A stretch of 64,000 nucleotides of DNA. Source: Mimachlamys varia (taxonomy: Eukaryota; Mollusca; Bivalvia; Pectinida; Pectinidae). Of the stretch, positions 42,101 through 48,100 are shown piece by piece; positions within the stretch are counted from its first letter, which is position 1; the number at the start of each line of letters is the position of its first letter. The stretch covers positions 48,466,401 through 48,530,400 of the forward strand of contig OX392527.1 of NCBI GenBank assembly GCA_947623455.1, in the 5' to 3' direction. The position numbers and the translations under genes are program-made. The notes beneath the pieces are model-generated. The model did no database searches and was not told where the DNA came from. It saw nothing but the letters and a program-made list of their open reading frames with translations.

Positions 42101-45100
42101 AAATTCATGAATTTCACATGTATAAGGAAAACCATACATCTGATTTCTGTAAAATTTGAATTGTTCTAGGTGTGGATATTTTTACTGAATTCACTGGCAT
42201 TAAATCTTCATGAACATATCCACACACGAACAAATTTAATGCCACTCAAACTCTACAGTGTATAATAGTATCATAGGTACACAGTGCAAAACAGCATGAC
42301 TGACAGCACGAAAATTTCTACACCACAAATGTTATGGAGGCTGACAAAGGGAAAAATTCCACGCACGAAAATATTGGCATTTACAGTATATCTGCCAAAT
42401 CATGACCTTGCAATCACGGATGCAAAAAGCTTGACCCAGTGACCATATATTATTGACTCTAAAATTGATACAAGTGCAAGTCTAGTTATCTTGTAAATGG
42501 AGGTGTTGTAAGGGAACTGAAAGTGTTAATTACCATGTATATACTTCACAACGTTGGTGGTCAGTCCGTGCCTTGATAGAGTGACCAACACCTCTCCGGC
42601 CGATTTCCTCCACAGGGCGTTGTGAGGTGGACACCAGCTTGTTATTGCACTAAACAGTAGACTAAGATCATCCTTCCTCGCCAGCTCCTCTGCTGGTGAC
42701 TGGTGATTACACAGCCTCACCAGAATCTAAACAATCAACAACATTATTCTTCCTATCAATATCAGAAATGTCTTGAAAACACTGCAATAAGAGACATCTA
42801 AAACTTATTGCAACAAGAGACAATGCATATGAGCCTAGTCTGTTATCTCATCTTTGGTTTATCATTGATGACAATTAAACATCTTCAACAGCCAGCAAAT
42901 TTAAACAGTGGACAAATAGCAAGTCAAGCCTTGTCTTCACCAACTTAAAAACTATTTCAAAGTGAATCCTTGATTCTACAGATCATATTACTATCAAGGA
43001 GATATTTAACCAGTTACATTAAAAATATTTTTCAAAAACTCTTAATTCTTAAAATAATTTCAAGAAAATGTTCAGGTCTTGTTATGTATACCTGAACAAA
43101 GACTTTCTGCAGAAGAATTCGTCTTTCTTTTGCTGTAAATTGGCTCCCCTCATCTAGTGAGTCACCGTCTATTACGTCTGGGAGGTCGAAGAACAGGTAG
43201 AGACATTTGACGAGGGTAGAGGGGAGTGAGGCTGCGGTCATACAGTCTATCAGTGCCTGACTTCCACTGGATAACAGATTCAGTGCACTCAGCAGCATCC
43301 AACCATTACTGGTTTCCTCCGTAGATTCTATCTCCAGAAATTTGACAATGGCACAGCTGGCTGCCTCTGTTGGATGGAAATAATCCATTTAGGTATGAAC
43401 AGTATATTCATGGTAAACAGACAGCAATGTGAAAAGACAATTGTGTTTAATAACATTTATATGCACACCTACATCATTCAGCTAATTTAGATTCAACTTA
43501 TATATTTATTGTATCTACCTGTATGTTGTTTTGGACTTGACCCTGATGTAAAACATTGATTTCAAGAGTAAGCAATACTGGGAACATTATGATAGAGGTG
43601 TGGAGATATGAAAAGTTATGGAAGAATGCTGTTAAATTTCATTTGATATACTGGTATGTACACAGAAATTACAGGAACTTGTTCCAGAAGGGATAGGTGT
43701 TAACAAATAGTAATTTAGAAAAGTGAAGCCAAGAGCTACTCCAGATATGACAATAAAAGCATCAATGTATGGGATACAATCAATATACATATTTGGTAAA
43801 CTTGGGTTCTTAAATAAGTATGGTTAACAATTGACAATAAGCACCAGGTGAAAACAATTTTGGGTAATAATGACAACAAACAATCACCTGCCACATATTT
43901 ATTTCTAGAAAACTGAACAGTTCTTTACGATTTGGCAGCATGCTAATCAAACAAACTAGTTTAGGCTTTGGGTACCTGTTGACTGGTTGGAAGCCCTTCT
44001 TCGTATCTCGGTTACCATAAGTTTTGAAAGGTGACTGCAAAACTGTAAGACATCTGCAAATTTTTCAGTCATTTCACAAGACTGCACCTCTCCAAAAACC
44101 TGAAACACCAAACAAGAATGGAAAAGAGTGAACATCAGCGAAATTGAAATGTCCAAAGTTAATATACAAGACCAACAAACTCCTTTTTTTACATACTGTA
44201 TATAAACTTTTTATAAATTTTAAAAACTCTTAAAAAAATCTGTAGACTACACCACAAGTTTGTCAATATACTGCATTGCTTATATACTTGATCCATCTTT
44301 TTAAACTTAGTAGACTCTTTCATACATTAAATTGCAATTCTGAAACATTTTTTTTTTTTACTTTATTATTATTATCTTTTTAATATATTTGTAGTACAAA
44401 AGTATATATATATATATATATGTCAGTGTGACATACATGTAAATGCCTCTGCTGACATCCAAAAAGAAGAAAGGATTGTTTTAGCATCATTGACTTTTTA
44501 ATAGGTGAACTCATCACTTTTCATACTCATGTTAATGTTAAGTACTGGTTCACTAAGGCAGACGTCTACAGCTAATCACTGCAAAGGACAGCACTAGAAC
44601 TGCACATACATGTGCATATCATCGGCATTTTGATTAATGTGCAGGATTAGTTCATCTTACACCAGTGGGCTCCCTTCCAGGTAACTGGCTTTCTGCACGC
44701 ATGGCAGACCTAACATTTGACTTGAATGCACGGCCATTTCATAGCTGGGACATAAAAGTTTTTTTTTTTTAATTTTTGAATAGCGAACATTTCTAACCAT
44801 GGCATGGACATGGTGCATTGTTTCTATTTTTGCCATACCTTGCAGAATAGTGGAATCATGCTGTAGAGTTTAGACTCTTGTTCTTCCTGGACATGGGTAG
44901 TCTTTTTAGGGGGGTACTTGAAATCTCCAAACAGCTTTTTCAGATGTGCTAAAGCCAGACTGTTGTCTTGGGCTTTCTGAGATGGCTCTGCAGGCCCCTT
45001 TGTGTTAACAAATCTCTTGATGAATGACGACATCTTGGGTGTCCAGTAGCGGTTATCTGGCACTGAAAAATAAGAATGAGTCATCTAAACCGTAATCTAC

Positions 45101-48100
45101 ATTCCCAACCTAGAGAATTCTACACATCATATTTCTTTATCCAAAATATGGTATGTAAATGTGTCACTGTCAATGAAACATTCAGGGAAGGTTAGTGTTG
45201 GGTTAGTTTATTTTGTTTTATTGGAAGGACACCAGATTTATTATTGCAATATTGATCCCTCCCCCCCACCCCCACACCCTTGTTATTATTAATATTGTCA
45301 ACTATTATGTGGCTGAGTTTTAAGTTATTGTCCAAAACATGTCTTCCAGTCCTTATTTTTTTAAGACACTCACAGCTGCTGCATGTGCTTACTAATACTA
45401 TGAATACTATTACATGTCAAAACATTCTAATTACAATTCTCACACTTTACATGGATGTGTCAACATTTTCACTGTTCATCTCAGGAAGGTGAGGGGAGAG
45501 GCCCACAGAGGGGTGTGTAACAGCCCCCCGCCCGACCTTCAAGATGATCATTGGAAATGTAATTGGGTCTTATTATTTGTCTACCAAGACTTTTCCTCTT
45601 CCTATTACAAACTGATGGCGATGATCTTCCCTGTTTCAAGGAAGAGAATTCGAAGCTGTGGCATGTAGTCAAAGAACCTGGGTTGGAGATTTAGAAAAGT
45701 GGGGGGGGGGGGGGGAGATAGTGTAAAAGATGTGCACTGATTAGGTTGCCTTACAAGCGCGAGCTGTAGGGAATTTCCCTTTAGCTCACTTGGTAGAGAA
45801 TTGGGCTGGAGAGCCAAGGGTCGCGGGTACAAGCCCCAGCGATGGCAATATCTTTATCACTTTATTTCCTTCCTCCTAGCTATAGGGTGGCAATGAAATG
45901 TATGTGTAGTTTGCATTAATGTCACAAGATTTTGTCATTAGCACTGTCTACATGTGTCATAATTGTTTACACAACACCCAAGAAAACCTATATAAACTGT
46001 GGGAAAATAGACAAACCTGTGAATAACATTGTTTCTATTGGTATTGATTGGTTTAGGCCTAGGCCTAATGATCAATAACAAATGAGAATATTTAGTGGTC
46101 GGTAAATTTGTAAACATGTGACTTATAATATAAGAACGAGTCTGTGCTGTGAGCACCTAATCAGGCTTTTTATACATATAGGCCTAAGCCTGTATATACG
46201 AACATGTTCAGCAATAAGTTGGCACTTGACGAGCCATTCTGTATAATAATTAATAATGTGTCAAAATTACGATAGGCTCTTCGTACCCCCTATCAGCTCT
46301 ATAAATACATTTGTTGATATAATAGAGAGGCGTCTCATGTGCCTCAATAATTGAAAGGGCTGGCTGGAACCACTTTCAGTCACAAGAAATCATACAGAAG
46401 TGAAACGAGCGTGTAGACCGTCAAAACTTATATATGACGTCTGCAACCGAGACTGGATGAGGCAGAATTTTTACAACCATTTCGGAACATTCCATCCCAT
46501 AAGCAGCTCACCTATGACAGGTTTTGCACCGTATCAGCAGTAAATATTAGCATACCTAGTTAAGATATGTGCTAAAAAGATACACTTGTCATCTTAAATC
46601 AGAAAAAATCCTTGGAATCATCATGTTTTCTTTAGTCGACTCCTCCATCGCCATTGCGCTGACTTCACTTCCGTGCATATATTTTCGGTATCACCGGTAG
46701 GTGGCGCTATCACAAGAGAGTTGTTTTCGTAAACTCGCACCTGTTAAATCTAATTTTCTTATACCTATGCGGAATTAACATTCCTTCTTAATGTAATTAA
46801 TGTATGGATTAACATATATATATATAAATATTTCAGTATTGCCCAAAATGCGATGTTTATGTTTAATCAATGTATTGATTAATTACAACCTTGGATAAGC
46901 CCCTATTATTATCCATGCAAAATTGCTTATTCCTATATATATCTATAATGTCAACGGCCACTTGTGGCATTTATGGTTATATATATTTACATTAAACTTG
47001 ACACATGGCATACTAGAAACATTTAAAGTGTTATAAATATGAGGGAATTAGGAGCTCAGAAATACTACAATATTAATTTACTTGTCAATAGTGATTGCGA
47101 GGTTGATATTTGCATTATATACGTTAATCTTTCAATGAGGTGAAGAATTTCCTCGTTTGACTATATCTATATTATATATGCCGATATCTTAATTAGGCCT
47201 ATTGAAACAGATCTCTGTTCATTTCCTCGATTATATATAAAGTCTACACGTACTGGGTAAACATAAGTAGCATATGCAATTAAACGTCCTTTTAGCAGGA
47301 ACATGTTACATCACGTGCACAGGGGCATGATAATTTGTTTTTACAATTTTTAGGGTTAACATAATTTTCGATAAAAATACCCCCTCACAATGGAATCGAG
47401 TAGTGTACATGGCCTACGATCTATAAAGCCCTCAATTTAAGCAGGGACGTGTTATTTTTTATAGTATTTTAATATGTAATTGAACCAATGCAAGTGCACA
47501 GGGGCTTGATAACTTGTCAAAGCTAGTTTTGGACATGATCAGTTTTGGACATGACCTAGGCCTATTTATAGTAATTTTACACTTTTGAGGGGTTAAAATC
47601 ATTTTTCGACGAAAAATGCACCGTCAATGAAATAAATCGATAAGACCTTTAAATTAAGCAGTAACATATTATTTTTACAGTATTTTATTTTATATCATAT
47701 AATTGAACCACTGGGCCTGATGATTAATGCAGCTAGTTTTGAACCTGACCTAATGTGATTGAGTAATTTATATCAATTTTAGATAAAATGCCCCACTCAA
47801 TGTGGTCATACAGAGGGGGGGGGGCATTTTTATCGAAAATTGACCCTCAGATTTGTTATGACATTATATATATCACGGGTGCAAAGATTCTAAGCGAGCA
47901 TAATCTCGCTAGAGTATTGGGAATGCATCAATTAGAACCATGGACTTAGATAGCAATCTAAACTAATTCCGTGATCGGAACCAGAGACGTATAATATACA
48001 ATTATAGCCTTTTGATGAGGTCGATACTGTGTTTTATACGTTTCTGTTGGAACCAATTGATTGACAATTAGCAAATGCGGAAAAAAAGTTTAAGTTGATC

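Noticed and set aside
44341..44800. Gene in the gap between WDFY3 exons 1 and 2
   Set aside because: Only T-tracts and a short TA run were found; phase passes directly from exon 1 to exon 2.
45776..45846. A functional tRNA gene
   Set aside because: A and B boxes are visible, but the acceptor stem does not pair and the anticodon stem has a mismatch.
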